Notes: generated by a model not told the origin, from the letters alone. A stretch of 64,000 bases of DNA from Nocardiopsis listeri NBRC 13360 (GCF_001570765.1 NZ_BCSH01000036.1:27049-91048); one strand, 5' to 3'; numbered from the stretch's first letter, positions 35,962-44,999 are shown. Translations and numbers: made by a program.

Positions 35962-36240
35962 TCACGTGGGTCGCCAGGGCGAACCGGTGTTGTCGTTGAT
36001 GTCCTCGGCGGCCACCTGTCGCAGCTGTCGGGACAGGTCCGACAGGGCGCGCGAGACCGCCAACTCCTCGCCGATCTCGGGCATGTCCACGTCCCAAGGG
36101 TGTTTGCGGGCCATGCCGTGACCGCGCAAAGCGGTACCGTCCTGTGCCTCCAGCCCCACCTCGGCCCAGGTACGAGCGGTCTCCCCCTCGCTCTCCTCGG
36201 CCACGACCACGTCGACGTTCCACCGCTTCGTCGTCTGCAT
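35962..36240 (-). CDS. DUF1876 family protein
   Basis: Small protein of 92 residues matching the actinobacterial DUF1876/dsRBD-like family: KRWNVDVVVAEESEGETART, RGHGMARKHPWDVDMPEIGE, ELAVSRALSDLSRQL. The fold of the family resembles a double-stranded RNA-binding domain, but function is not known. ATG 36240 has GAGGGGAG upstream; longer frames are spurious. Divergent from the methyltransferase at 36449. Confidence 0.85.
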   Translation of the reverse strand: MQTTKRWNVDVVVAEESEGETARTWAEVGLEAQDGTALRGHGMARKHPWDVDMPEIGEELAVSRALSDLSRQLRQVAAEDINDNTGSPWRPT

Positions 36241-36448
36241 GGCGATCTCCCCTCGTGTGCGGTGAGTGTTCGATGTTCGCGTCGAACCCTTGAGCCGACC
36301 AGGGCCGGCCGGGTCCCCCACGAAACTCGCCCACCTCCATCATCGCGCCCGGACCCGCGACCCCGTCGAGGGTTGACCTTTTCGTTCCCGCCCGTTGGCG
36401 AGGTTTTTGGCCACCGGACCATCTCTCCACCCCTGGTAACGTCACGGC

Positions 36449-37108
36449 GTGGCCCAGCACTACTTCGACTCCGATCCCGACGCCGCCAGCCGGCCCTCCA
36501 CGGCCGACCTGGTCCTGCCCGACATGCACCTGCGTCTGCACACCGACCGCGGCGTCTTCTCCCCGGACAAGATCGACCTGGGCACCCGGGTCCTGCTGGA
36601 GAGCGTTCCCGCGCCGCCACCCCAGGGCGACCTGCTCGACGTGGGGTGCGGCTACGGTCCCATCGCCCTGACCCTGGCCCACCGGGCGCCGAACGCCCGC
36701 GTCCTGGGCGTGGACGTCAACTCCCGCGCGGTGTCCCTGGCCCGCCGCAACGCCGCCGAACACGGGATGGACCACACGCGCTTCGCCACGGTCACCCCCG
36801 AGGGCGGCCTGGCCCTGGAACAGGGGAAGGGCACCGACACCCCGCCCGGGGCCGGCGACCTTCAGGGGCCCTTCGACGTCATCTGGTCCAACCCGCCCAT
36901 CCGTGTGGGCAAGGACGTCCTGCACGGTCTGCTGCTCACCTGGCTGTCCCGCCTGGCCCCCGACGGGGTCGCCCACCTGGTCGTCCAGCGCCACCTGGGT
37001 TCGGACTCCCTACAGAGGTGGCTGGAGGCCCAGGGCCACCCCACCGAACGGCTCACCTCGCGCGCCGGCTTCCGGGTCCTGACCGTGCACCCCGCGCCCA
37101 CCATCTGA
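36449..37108 (+). CDS. RsmC-like class I methyltransferase
   Basis: Protein of 219 residues like the single-domain RsmC/RlmG type that methylates guanine N2 in rRNA. Motif I LLDVGCGYGPIALTLAHRAP, motif II VLGVDVNSRAVSLARRNA, and the amino-methyltransferase motif IV VIWSNPPIRVGKDV (N-P-P-I) are clear. The GTG at 36449 lies exactly six bases after TAACGT, so a leaderless mRNA is likely. Target base inferred from family only. Confidence 0.88.
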   Translation: MAQHYFDSDPDAASRPSTADLVLPDMHLRLHTDRGVFSPDKIDLGTRVLLESVPAPPPQGDLLDVGCGYGPIALTLAHRAPNARVLGVDVNSRAVSLARRNAAEHGMDHTRFATVTPEGGLALEQGKGTDTPPGAGDLQGPFDVIWSNPPIRVGKDVLHGLLLTWLSRLAPDGVAHLVVQRHLGSDSLQRWLEAQGHPTERLTSRAGFRVLTVHPAPTI

Positions 37109-37234
37109 ACCCGGGAAAATCCCCCTTTCGGACACCATGCCCGTCCCCACACGTGCAGGTCGGCGCACGGAACGGTACGCTTGAGCGGCCAGCGCCGGAC
37201 CACCCGGCCCCCATCGACGAGGAACACACCGCAG

Positions 37235-37795
37235 TTGAGCACGCAGTTGCGTCCCACGGACGTCAAACGCCTGAACCGCCAGTGGCGCAGGCGCACCGAA
37301 GGACGCCTGTCCCTGATGGTCGAGTCGGTCACCCAACCCTTCAACCTGGGTTCGATCCTGCGCACCTGCGCCACCCTGGGCGTGGACCGGCTCTGGCTCA
37401 CCGGCAACAGCGCCGACCCCGATGATCCCAAGGTCGGCAAGACCGCCCTGGGCACCGGAGCCAAGGTCCCCCACGAGCGCCTGTCCACCACCGCGGATGC
37501 CCTGGCCGCCGCCCGCGCCGACGGCTACAAGGTCGTGGCCCTGGAGCTGGCCAAGGGCGCAGTCCCCCTGCACGCAGCGCCCCTTGAACCCGACGTGTGT
37601 CTGGCCGTGGGCGCCGAGGACCACGGGTGCTCTCCCGCACTGCTCAACGGCGCCGACGCCATCACCTACATTCCCCAGATCGGTCGGGTCGGCTCGCTCA
37701 ACGTGGCCGTGGCCACCGCCATCGCCCTGACCGAGGCCCGCCGCAGGGAGTGGGTCGGCTTCGGCGACGAAGTCGACGACCCCATCGGTTCCTGA
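37235..37795 (+). CDS. SPOUT (TrmH/SpoU) RNA 2'-O-methyltransferase
   Basis: Knotted SPOUT methyltransferase of 186 residues. Motif 1 LMVESVTQPFNLGSILRTCA (Asn/Arg pair), motif 2 CLAVGAEDHGCSPALLNGAD and motif 3 YIPQIGRVGSLNVAVATAIA form the SAM-binding knot. The likely start is the TTG at 37235 with GAGGAA eight bases upstream; a TTG at 37181 would extend it by 18 residues. Probably modifies ribose in tRNA or rRNA. Confidence 0.88.
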   Translation: MSTQLRPTDVKRLNRQWRRRTEGRLSLMVESVTQPFNLGSILRTCATLGVDRLWLTGNSADPDDPKVGKTALGTGAKVPHERLSTTADALAAARADGYKVVALELAKGAVPLHAAPLEPDVCLAVGAEDHGCSPALLNGADAITYIPQIGRVGSLNVAVATAIALTEARRREWVGFGDEVDDPIGS

Positions 37796-38044
37796 AACGA
37801 AGAAGCGTCACGGGGCGGGAATCTTTCACCGTCCCCGGACGTATCCTCTTCGACCCCAAATTCCACAACCATCACATCATCCGAGGCGCTACGGCGCGGA
37901 GAGAGGAACAGTGGATTCGTCCCGAAGTACCAGCAGCATCCCCCGTGGATGCTGTGACTCCGACACAGACGAGCCCCCTTCTTGGCGGGGCACGCACCTT
38001 CGAAAGAACTCGGCCCTTAGACGGACCCAGGCGGTGTGTGCCCG
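37796..38044 (+). other. Leader region of the CorC/HlyC operon
   Basis: About 250 bases with no gene. A weak hairpin (ACGGGGCGG... CCGTCCCCG near 37814-37841) could terminate the preceding gene. The remainder is a long potential 5' leader; it does not match a riboswitch I recognise. Confidence 0.4.
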
Positions 38045-39424
38045 ATGAGCACCGTCCTCAGTATCGCCTTCGGTGCGCTGGTGGTCTTCTTGATCACCGT
38101 GGCGACCGGATACTTCGTCGCCCAGGAATTCGGCTACATGGCCGTGGACCGCTCACGCCTGAAGGCGCGGGCCTCGGCCGGTGACAACGGGGCCAAACGG
38201 GCCCTGGCGATCACCAATCGCACTTCGTTCATGCTCTCCGGCGCCCAGCTGGGCATCACGGTGACCACTCTGTTGGTCGGTTACGTGGCCGAACCGATGA
38301 TCGGCACCGGGGTCGGAGAGCTGCTCGGTGAGGCCGGCGTACCGAACGGCACCGGCCTGGCCATCGGCACCGCCCTGGCCCTGATCTTCTCCACCGTCGT
38401 GCAGATGGTCTTCGGTGAATTGTTCGCCAAGAACCTGGCCATCGCCCGACCCGAACCCGTGGCCCGCTGGTTGGCGATGTCCACCGGTATCTACCTCAAG
38501 GTCTTCGGGCCCGTCATCTGGTTGTTCGACCAGGCCTCCAACCTGCTGCTCAAGGCTGTCGGCATCACTCCGGTCGAGGACGTCCAGCACGCGGCGACCC
38601 CGCGCGACCTGGAACGCATCATCGCCGAGTCCAGGGAGAGCGGGGACCTGCCCGCCGAGGTGTCCACCCTGTTGGACCGCACCCTGGACTTCCACGACCA
38701 GACCGCCGAGCACGCGATGATCCCCCGTCCGGAGGTCACCACGGTGGAGGAGAACGACCCGGTCAGCCTGGTCGTGGAGCACATGTCCTCCGGACACTCG
38801 CGTTTCCCCGTCCTGGGAGAGGGCGTGGACGACATCGTCGGTGTCATCTGCCTGCGCGACGTGCTCGCCCTGGGCGACCGTGACCTGGCCGGCGTGCGCG
38901 TCAGCGAAATCGCCCGGCCCACCGTGATGGTCCCGGCGTCCCTGCCCCTGCCCGGGGTGCTCGGCCAACTGCGCGAGGTCGACGAGGAGTTCGCCTGCGT
39001 GGTCGACGAGTACGGCGGTCTGGCCGGTGTCATCACCACAGAGGACCTGGCCGAGGAACTCGTGGGCGAGATCGCCGACGAGCACACCCCCGAGGAGGAG
39101 TCGCCCGCCCGGCTCGGTGGGGACAACGGCTACTTGGTCCCTGGTGGGTTGCACATCGACGAGGTCGAGCGGCTCATCGGCCACGACCTGCCCGATGGCG
39201 ACTACGAAACCCTGGGCGGTCTGGTCATCCACGAGCTGCACCGACTGCCCAAGGCCGGCGACCGTGTCGACCTGTCACTGCCCCGGCCCTCCAGCGCCCA
39301 TGACGACGATCCCGACATGGCGCTGACCATGACCGTCCACGCGGTCCAACGGCACGTGCCCTCCAGCATCGAGGTCAGGTTGCGTGAGATCCAGGGCGAG
39401 GACGCACGGGAGGTGCGGGCATGA
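38045..39424 (+). CDS. HlyC/CorC-family transporter (CNNM-CBS-CorC_HlyC)
   Basis: Membrane protein of 459 residues: a CNNM/DUF21 domain with three to four helices (about residues 4-25, 58-80, 95-120, 130-150), a CBS pair (about 205-335; MIPRPEVTTVEENDPVSLVV, GVICLRDVLALGD, CVVDEYGGLAGVITTEDLAE) and a C-terminal CorC_HlyC domain (YLVPGGLHIDEVERLIGHDL). Relatives move Mg2+/Co2+ or protect against metal stress. ATG 38045; the next gene overlaps by ATGA. Confidence 0.92.
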   Translation: MSTVLSIAFGALVVFLITVATGYFVAQEFGYMAVDRSRLKARASAGDNGAKRALAITNRTSFMLSGAQLGITVTTLLVGYVAEPMIGTGVGELLGEAGVPNGTGLAIGTALALIFSTVVQMVFGELFAKNLAIARPEPVARWLAMSTGIYLKVFGPVIWLFDQASNLLLKAVGITPVEDVQHAATPRDLERIIAESRESGDLPAEVSTLLDRTLDFHDQTAEHAMIPRPEVTTVEENDPVSLVVEHMSSGHSRFPVLGEGVDDIVGVICLRDVLALGDRDLAGVRVSEIARPTVMVPASLPLPGVLGQLREVDEEFACVVDEYGGLAGVITTEDLAEELVGEIADEHTPEEESPARLGGDNGYLVPGGLHIDEVERLIGHDLPDGDYETLGGLVIHELHRLPKAGDRVDLSLPRPSSAHDDDPDMALTMTVHAVQRHVPSSIEVRLREIQGEDAREVRA

Positions 39425-40431
39425 GTGAGATGAACGTGTGGTTGGCCATGGCGCTGACCGTGGTCTTCATCGCGTTGAGCGCGTTCTTCGTGGCGATCGA
39501 GTTCGCTTTGGTGGCGGCTCGTCGTTACCGGTTGGAGGAAGCCGCGCACACCAGTGCCTCGGCCCGGGCCGCTCTCAAGAGCGCCCGCGACCTGTCGCTG
39601 CTGTTGGCCGGTTCTCAGCTGGGCATCACCCTGGCCACCCTGGCCCTGGGTGCCATCTCCAAGCCGGCCTTCCACCACCTGCTGGAGCCGCTCTTCGGTT
39701 CCCTGCCGGGATCGGTGGGATACGTGCTCTCCTTCGTCTTCTCCCTGATCATCGTGACGTTCCTGCACCTGATCGTGGGTGAGATGGCGCCCAAGTCCTG
39801 GGCGATCTCCCACCCGGAGAAGTCCGCCACCATGTTGGCCGTCCCCATGCGGGCGTTCATGTGGCTGACCCGCCCGATCATCGTCATGCTCAACGCCATG
39901 GCCAACGCCGTGCTGCACCGTTTCGGTGTGGAGGCCGTGGACGAGATGGCCAGCGGGCACAACCCCGAGGACGTGCGCGAGTTGGTCGAGCACTCGGCCA
40001 AGGCCGGTGCCTTGGACTCCGAGCGTCGTGACCAGCTGGCCACCGCTTTGGAGGTCAACTCCCAGCCCATCAGCGAGCACATCACCCCGCGCGAGGACAT
40101 CGCCTGGGTGGGACCCGACGCCGGTGTGGAGGAGATCAAGCGCGTCTCCCGACAGACCACGCACCTGCGCCTGGTCGTGATGGAGGACGAGCAGCCCATA
40201 GGGGTCGTGCACGTACGCGAGGCCCTGACCGGCGCTGCCGACACCACCGCCGAGGACCTGATGCGTCCGGTCCTGACCCTGGATCCGACCACACCCATGT
40301 ACGCGGCCATGGGCATCATGCGGGAGAGCCGCAACCACCTGGCCCTGGTCGAGAACGAGGACGGCCTGGTGGGGCTGGTGACCCTGCAGGACATCCTGGA
40401 GCGGTTGTTGCTGCTGGACACCGCCGCCTGA
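39421..40431 (+). CDS. HlyC/CorC-family transporter, shorter paralogue
   Basis: Membrane protein of 336 residues with CNNM domain (LSAFFVAIEFALVAARRYRL, GSQLGITLATLALGAISKPA, IVTFLHLIVGEMAPKSWAIS) and a CBS pair ending GLVGLVTLQDILERLLLLD. It lacks the C-terminal CorC_HlyC domain of its upstream partner. Start overlaps that gene, so the two are likely made together and may form a heteromer. A clear terminator follows. Confidence 0.92.
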   Translation: MSEMNVWLAMALTVVFIALSAFFVAIEFALVAARRYRLEEAAHTSASARAALKSARDLSLLLAGSQLGITLATLALGAISKPAFHHLLEPLFGSLPGSVGYVLSFVFSLIIVTFLHLIVGEMAPKSWAISHPEKSATMLAVPMRAFMWLTRPIIVMLNAMANAVLHRFGVEAVDEMASGHNPEDVRELVEHSAKAGALDSERRDQLATALEVNSQPISEHITPREDIAWVGPDAGVEEIKRVSRQTTHLRLVVMEDEQPIGVVHVREALTGAADTTAEDLMRPVLTLDPTTPMYAAMGIMRESRNHLALVENEDGLVGLVTLQDILERLLLLDTAA

Positions 40432-40465
40432 CGTGCGCGCCGTCGCGCGGCGCGCACGGGCACCA

Positions 40466-40491
40466 CGGGGAGGGCTCTTGGGCCCTCCCCG
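40466..40491 (+). terminator. Terminator of the CorC/HlyC pair
   Basis: CGGGGAGGGC paired with GCCCTCCCCG around a six-base loop, followed by TTT. Confidence 0.7.
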
Positions 40492-40611
40492 TTTCATCTG
40501 TTCGTCGGGCCCGGGAACCCGGTCCTTCAGGTCCGGGAGGAAACGCCCCTCCCCTTCCAGGTGTGGTCGTGGCCGTCCGCTCGTTGGAGCACACCCACGT
40601 ACTCGTGACCG

Positions 40612-40875
40612 ATGCCCTGGACGGTGCCGTGGGTGGTGCTGTCGACCCTGGACACCGTGCTGAGGCGGATCATCGTGGTGGGTCGAGAGAGCGGGCATCC
40701 GCGCCCGGTGATCACCGACCACGGTGAACCCGTGGGCGAACCGCACGGACGCGAGGGCCGCTCCCACCTGTGCCCGGTCCGCGACCGGCAAGGCGTCTTG
40801 GTGGGTCCGGTGACGTTGGAGGACCTGCTGGATCGGCTGCTTCCTCTGCGCAAGGCAGCCCGAACCACACCGTGA
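40612..40875 (+). pseudogene. CBS-domain remnant of a third CorC-like gene
   Basis: The frame reads LDTVLRRIIVVGRESGHPRP, VITDHGEPVGEPHG, and finally DRQGVLVGPVTLEDLLDRLL, which parallels the CBS end of the upstream paralogue (VGLVTLQDILERLLL). No membrane domain or plausible start precedes it. It is most likely the relic of a duplicated gene, though a small free CBS-like protein cannot be excluded. Confidence 0.45.
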
Positions 40876-41158
40876 GCGGGGGCGAGCGTCTTCGGACGTG
40901 CGCCCCCGCTCGTGTCATACTCGCCCGGCCGTCATCATCGTGCGTTCGTCGACCGAAAAAATCTTCCTCCATTTTAAACTCCGGTCGTGTCAACCCCCTA
41001 CTCGAAGGGTGCAAGGGCTCGCAGAGTATGAAGAGGTCTTCGGGAGGGAAGAACCGTAGGGACCCTGGTCCCGATCCCTGACATTTTGGAATTACCAGGC
41101 CCTGTTCACTCAAGACCCGCCCCTGTACACGCTTCACTGCGATTGCTAGGTTCACGTT
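40876..41158. other. Intergenic region upstream of the HTH operon
   Basis: Lower-GC spacer of 283 bases without a supported gene, containing an A-rich and a TTTTAAA run near 40960-40980. Its end holds the TAGGTT -10 box (41147-41152) six bases before the ATG at 41159. Confidence 0.5.
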
Positions 41159-41428
41159 ATGACCCCACCGCGGGAACTCCGCGTCATCGAGCAGAAAAAG
41201 CTCCTGGTCAGTGTCCGCAAAGCCGCCCAAATACTCGATGTATCAGAGCGTGTGGTCTATGACCTCTGCTACAGCGAAGAACTCGAGTCGGTGAAGATCG
41301 GACCCAAGAAATGGATTCGTAGAATCACGTGCGAATCACTCAACAAGTACGTCGACAACGCCGTACGCGAATCCCGAATCGACCACGAGCACGGATCACA
41401 GACACCGTTGAAAGGTGGTGCCCCGTGA
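41159..41428 (+). CDS. Excisionase-like helix-turn-helix protein
   Basis: Protein of 89 residues with a MerR/excisionase-type HTH_17 motif, LLVSVRKAAQILDVSERVVY then DLCYSEELESVKIGPKKWIR. It begins the three-gene overlapping operon and its ATG follows TAGGTT by six bases (leaderless). Such proteins act as DNA-bending recombination directionality factors or as regulators; no integrase gene is adjacent, so a regulatory role is more likely. Confidence 0.8.
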   Translation: MTPPRELRVIEQKKLLVSVRKAAQILDVSERVVYDLCYSEELESVKIGPKKWIRRITCESLNKYVDNAVRESRIDHEHGSQTPLKGGAP

Positions 41429-41868
41429 ATACACTACCCATAACCGAAAAAATTCCGGCCCTTCCCGGACGCGAACCGACCCGACCGATCGAGCCCTGCG
41501 TCTCCGGACCTCGCAGACTGACCGCGTGCGCTCGCGACGTGGCCGCCCTGATCGAGGGGGACCCCGGGCTGTGGCCGGCCCTGACCACGTGTGTCACCGA
41601 CACCAACGGGTTGACCACTGTCCACTACGCCGCCGTGCACGGCGGCGGTCCGGCCTCTTCGCTGTTCGGCCCCGATGGGGTCGTCTCCCGCTGGCGCGCC
41701 CGCCTGCACGCGCCCACCGAGGCCAGGCGCGAACGCTCCCAGGGCCGCGAACGTGTGGTGACCCTGCGCGGCCACCACTCCGGATACGCCGTCACGGTAC
41801 TCTTCACCGTCCTGTCCGGCACCCGTGCCCCCGACGGGGATACTCCCGAACAGGAGTCCGACAGGTGA
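41425..41868 (+). CDS. Hypothetical protein between HTH and DUF6292 genes
   Basis: Protein of 147 residues, no family recognised. It has a central part that could form a beta-rich domain (ACARDVAALIEGDPGLWPAL, GLTTVHYAAVHGGGPASSLF, YAVTVLFTVLSGT) and Arg-rich stretch (TEARRERSQGRERVV). No signal peptide or helix long enough to cross a membrane. Its GTG overlaps the HTH stop and its stop overlaps the next GTG (both GTGA), so it is a fixed member of the operon. Confidence 0.65.
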   Translation: MNTLPITEKIPALPGREPTRPIEPCVSGPRRLTACARDVAALIEGDPGLWPALTTCVTDTNGLTTVHYAAVHGGGPASSLFGPDGVVSRWRARLHAPTEARRERSQGRERVVTLRGHHSGYAVTVLFTVLSGTRAPDGDTPEQESDR

Positions 41869-42314
41869 GCATGCCCCCATCCTCGTCCCGTCTGCTGTAC
41901 GTGGACGTCAACACCACTCCTTGGCCGCTCAACCACCACGCCTACGTGCACGCGTGCGCCGAACGGTTGCGCAAGGAGGTCGACCACGCCCCGCGGGTCC
42001 ACTTCCCCGAGAGCCACCTGCAACGAAACGACACCCGCGGAGCGCTGGTGCGTCTGGACGGACCCGACCACGACGACGTCCTGCTGACCTGGGACGAACA
42101 GCGCGGCTGGGCCCGGCTGGAGCAGTCCGTCCGTCGTCCCTTGGTCCTCGGCGCCGATCCCCTACTGGAACCGGAGTCCTTCGCCCACGCCGTCACCGCC
42201 CTGTTGAGGCCGGGGACCCGACAGCTGGTGATGGTCCTGGACCGTTCCCGCCTGTTCGCCCATCCGGTGGACGTGGTCTTCGAACGCCGGCTGGCGGCCT
42301 ACCGGGACCTGTGA
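41865..42314 (+). CDS. DUF6292 family protein
   Basis: Protein of 149 residues resembling DUF6292, an actinobacterial family of unknown function: HHAYVHACAERLRKEVDHAP, GALVRLDGPDHDDVLLTWDE, QRGWARLEQSVRRPL, and a C-terminal helix SFAHAVTALLRPG. The GTG start overlaps the preceding stop; an ATG six bases later is an alternative. Last gene of the HTH operon. Confidence 0.7.
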   Translation: MSMPPSSSRLLYVDVNTTPWPLNHHAYVHACAERLRKEVDHAPRVHFPESHLQRNDTRGALVRLDGPDHDDVLLTWDEQRGWARLEQSVRRPLVLGADPLLEPESFAHAVTALLRPGTRQLVMVLDRSRLFAHPVDVVFERRLAAYRDL

Positions 42315-42368
42315 CCCCTTGGGGGGAGTCCTCCTTCGAAACGGGAGGGAAGGAGGACCCCACACCCC

Positions 42369-43043
42369 TCAGCGGACCCTGTGGGCCAGCACCACCGCGT
42401 CGGTCATGGTCACCTCGGTGCCGTCACCACGACGGCGCGTGCGCGAGCGCGGCTCCGCCGCCAGCACCCGCCACCGGTCGGTTCCCAGTACCGCCGTCAC
42501 CTCCTCGGGCGCCACGTGGGCGCGTCCGTGGCCGGCGTGCGGGGCGTGCCCGTGGGCGTCGGAGGGGTCGTGGCCCACGATGAGCAGCCGCCCGTCCGGC
42601 GCGACCCGATCGGCCAGGTGCTCCACCAGCTTCGCGAAGGGGCCCTCGGGGTGGGCGTAGTGGCTGGTGACCAGGTCGAATCCGCTCAAGTGCGGCTCGA
42701 GTGCGGTGGCGTCGGCCCGCACCCACCGGATACGTGCGGCCGCCTCGGCGTCGACCCGCCCCACCGATGCCCGGGCCCGATCCAACGCGTTGGCGGAGAT
42801 ATCCACCGCGGTGACCTCCCAGCCGTGCCGGGCCAGCCACAGGCTGTCGGCGCCCAGCCCCGCACCGACCTCCAACACCCGACCCGGAGCCAGGTCGCGG
42901 GCGGCGGCCACCAGCTGCGGGTTGGGCTCCCCCGGCCCGTTCTGCCCATGTTCGCCGTGCCCGTGGCCGTCCCGGTAGCGCTCCTCCCAGAACTCCCGGT
43001 CGAATTCGCCCCTCACGTGCGTCCCCCCGTCGTCGTTGCTCAC
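42369..43043 (-). CDS. Class I SAM-dependent methyltransferase
   Basis: Protein of 224 residues like thiopurine/tellurite-type or generic small-molecule methyltransferases: FDREFWEERYRDGHGHGEHG, motif I VLEVGAGLGADSLWLARHGW, motif II VTAVDISANALDRAR, motif IV FDLVTSHYAHPEGPFAKLVE. It has a His-rich internal segment (SDAHGHAPHAGHGRAHV). Its ATG overlaps the stop of the thioredoxin-reductase-like gene, so the two work together, perhaps on toxic thiols or metalloids. Confidence 0.87.
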   Translation of the reverse strand: MSNDDGGTHVRGEFDREFWEERYRDGHGHGEHGQNGPGEPNPQLVAAARDLAPGRVLEVGAGLGADSLWLARHGWEVTAVDISANALDRARASVGRVDAEAAARIRWVRADATALEPHLSGFDLVTSHYAHPEGPFAKLVEHLADRVAPDGRLLIVGHDPSDAHGHAPHAGHGRAHVAPEEVTAVLGTDRWRVLAAEPRSRTRRRGDGTEVTMTDAVVLAHRVR

Positions 43044-44044
43044 AACTTCCCTTGCTCCGCACGCGCGGCCACCTCACGCTCGGCCTCGGCCGAGAAGGCG
43101 CGCGGCGCGGCCAGGGCCCGGTCGATCTCGGCGTTGACGAGGTCGGCGTTGATCTGCGCCGCGACGAGGGTTCCGGCCGCCCCGGCGGCCCCCACCTGGG
43201 CGGACACGTCGGTGGCGTTACCCGCCACCCACACCCCCTCCACCGCGCTGCGGCCCATGGCCTCCACCGCCAGGTGCTCACCCACTCCCATGGGATGGGG
43301 CACCGGAGTCAGGCCCAGTGGGGCCAGGAAGTCCACCCTGGCCACCATCCGGCCGGCCACGACCAGTACTCCGCGCTCCACCAGTTCTCCCCCGGTCAGA
43401 CGTACCCCCGCCAAGGCGTCCGCGACCGTCTCCACCCCGACCACCCGGCCCTCGATCACCTTGATGCCGCGCACGGCCAGCCGCTCGGCCTGTTCGGCCT
43501 CCACCGTCGTCCCGTTCGCGAAGAAGAGCACGTCCGCGCTCCACTGGCTGAACATCAGCGCCTGGTGCACCGACATCGGCCCGGTGGCCAGCACACCGAT
43601 GGGTTCGTCACGTACCTCCCATCCGTGGCAGTAGGGGCAGTGCAGCACGTCCCGGCCCCAGCGCTCGGCCAGTCCGGGGATGTCGGGCAGTTCGTCGACC
43701 AGCCCGGTGGCCACCAGCACCCGGGCCGCTCTCACCGCGCGCCCGTCCTCCAACGAGGCCACGAACGCGCCCGCCTCACCCTCGACCGAACGCACCCGGC
43801 CCCGCGTGACGTGGGCCCCGTAGGAGCGGACCTCGGCACGACCCCTCTCCAACAGTTCACCCGGGGGTGTTCCCTCCAGACCCAGCAGACCGTGCACCCC
43901 GGCCGCCGGGGCGTTGCGCGGCTCACCCGCGTCCACCACCAGCACCGACCGTCGGGCCCTGGCCAGGGTGAGCGCCCCGCTCAGCCCCGCCGCACCGCCG
44001 CCGATCACCAACACCTCGTAGAAGTCCTCGACCTGATCGTCCAC
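43040..44044 (-). CDS. Thioredoxin-reductase-like FAD-dependent oxidoreductase
   Basis: Flavoprotein of 334 residues. FAD-binding VLVIGGGAAGLSGALTLARA, redox motif CPYCHGWEV (C-x-x-C in the thioredoxin-reductase position), NADP-binding region IGVLATGPMSVHQALMFSQW in altered form, and C-terminal FAD motif GVWVAGNATDVSAQVGAAGA. This is the bacterial branch that lacks a canonical GxGxxA NADPH site. Start GTG 44044 has GGAGG nine bases upstream. Operon with a methyltransferase; divergent from an XRE-cupin regulator. Confidence 0.88.
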   Translation of the reverse strand: MDDQVEDFYEVLVIGGGAAGLSGALTLARARRSVLVVDAGEPRNAPAAGVHGLLGLEGTPPGELLERGRAEVRSYGAHVTRGRVRSVEGEAGAFVASLEDGRAVRAARVLVATGLVDELPDIPGLAERWGRDVLHCPYCHGWEVRDEPIGVLATGPMSVHQALMFSQWSADVLFFANGTTVEAEQAERLAVRGIKVIEGRVVGVETVADALAGVRLTGGELVERGVLVVAGRMVARVDFLAPLGLTPVPHPMGVGEHLAVEAMGRSAVEGVWVAGNATDVSAQVGAAGAAGTLVAAQINADLVNAEIDRALAAPRAFSAEAEREVAARAEQGKL

Positions 44045-44101
44045 TGTGGACCACCTCCACGGACCACGATGCATCCCACCCCCGAAATACGACAAGTCCT
44101 G

Positions 44102-44116
44102 TTGCCGCTATGGCAA
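44102..44116. promoter_or_regulatory. Candidate operator in the divergent XRE-cupin/TrxR-like promoter
   Basis: Inverted repeat TTGCC-GCTAT-GGCAA ten bases before the regulator ATG and about 58 bases before the divergent oxidoreductase start. Plausible binding site for the XRE-cupin protein; inference only. Confidence 0.5.
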
Positions 44117-44125
44117 AATGTGGGG

Positions 44126-44722
44126 ATGGACCACGACCTCGACCAGGCCCTGAACTCCGTCGGGCCACGCCTGCGCACCCTGCGCACCCAACGCGACATC
44201 ACCCTGTCCGACCTGGCCACCACCACCGCCATCTCGGTCAGCACCCTGTCACGGTTGGAGACCGGCGAGCGCAGACCCACCCTCGAACTCCTCCTGCCCC
44301 TGGCACGCGCCTATGGGGTCACCCTCGACGAACTCGTCGACGCGCCACCCACCGGCGACCCGCGCGTGCACCTGCGCCCCACCACCCGTGGCGGGATGAC
44401 GATGATCCCCCTGACCCGTCGCCCCGGCGGCATCCAGGCCTACAAGATCGTCCTGTCCGCGGGCCCCGGACGCCAGGAACCCGACCCCCAGGCCCACGAG
44501 GGCTACGAGTGGCTCTACGTCCTCAACGGACGCCTGCGCGTGCTCCTGGGTGAGCACGATCTCGTCCTGGGCGCCGGTGAGGCGGCCGAATTCGACACCC
44601 GGGTCCCCCACTGGTTCGGCGCCGCCGACGAACAGACCGTGGAGTTCCTCAGCCTCTTCGGTGCCCAGGGGGAGAAGGCCCACCTGCGTGCCCGTCCCAA
44701 GCAGGGTGACCGGACCGTCTGA
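44126..44722 (+). CDS. XRE-family regulator with cupin domain
   Basis: Protein of 198 residues. N-terminal XRE helix-turn-helix (LRTLRTQRDITLSDLATTTA, ISVSTLSRLETGERRPTLEL) and C-terminal cupin (about residues 105-185; EGYEWLYVLNGRLRVLLGEH, EAAEFDTRVPHWFGAADEQT) with a His likely to bind metal or ligand. Regulators of this type respond to small metabolites. Divergent from the oxidoreductase/methyltransferase operon, its probable target. Confidence 0.9.
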   Translation: MDHDLDQALNSVGPRLRTLRTQRDITLSDLATTTAISVSTLSRLETGERRPTLELLLPLARAYGVTLDELVDAPPTGDPRVHLRPTTRGGMTMIPLTRRPGGIQAYKIVLSAGPGRQEPDPQAHEGYEWLYVLNGRLRVLLGEHDLVLGAGEAAEFDTRVPHWFGAADEQTVEFLSLFGAQGEKAHLRARPKQGDRTV

Positions 44723-44947
44723 AGACCCGCCCCAGGGGCGGCATCCGGTCCAGCAGACGGGCGCCCTCGACGAGACCGCCCGCGTCGGTCAGGTCCGACC
44801 CGCCCGACCGGTCATGGCCATCACACGGGCCGCCCTGCTGCCGGGCGAGCCCCCTCCCGAGCGGGCCCGTCCTGGCCGGTGGCGCGGCCGTGCCGGCCTG
44901 TGCCTTCCCCGGCGGTACGGCCACGCCTGGAACCCGATACGCACGAG

Positions 44948-44982
44948 CGGGGCCGCACCCACCGATGGTGGGTACGGCCCCG
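44948..44982 (-). terminator. Hairpin terminator of ohr
   Basis: CGGGGCCG-ACCCACC paired with GGTGGGT-CGGCCCCG (single-base bulges), 18 bases past the ohr stop on the minus strand. Confidence 0.65.
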
Positions 44983-44999
44983 CGGTCGAGCGGCTACGC

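Noticed and set aside
37796..38044. Metal riboswitch upstream of the CorC/HlyC operon
   Set aside because: The leader is long enough, but I could not find conserved elements of the M-box, yybP-ykoY or ydaO motifs.
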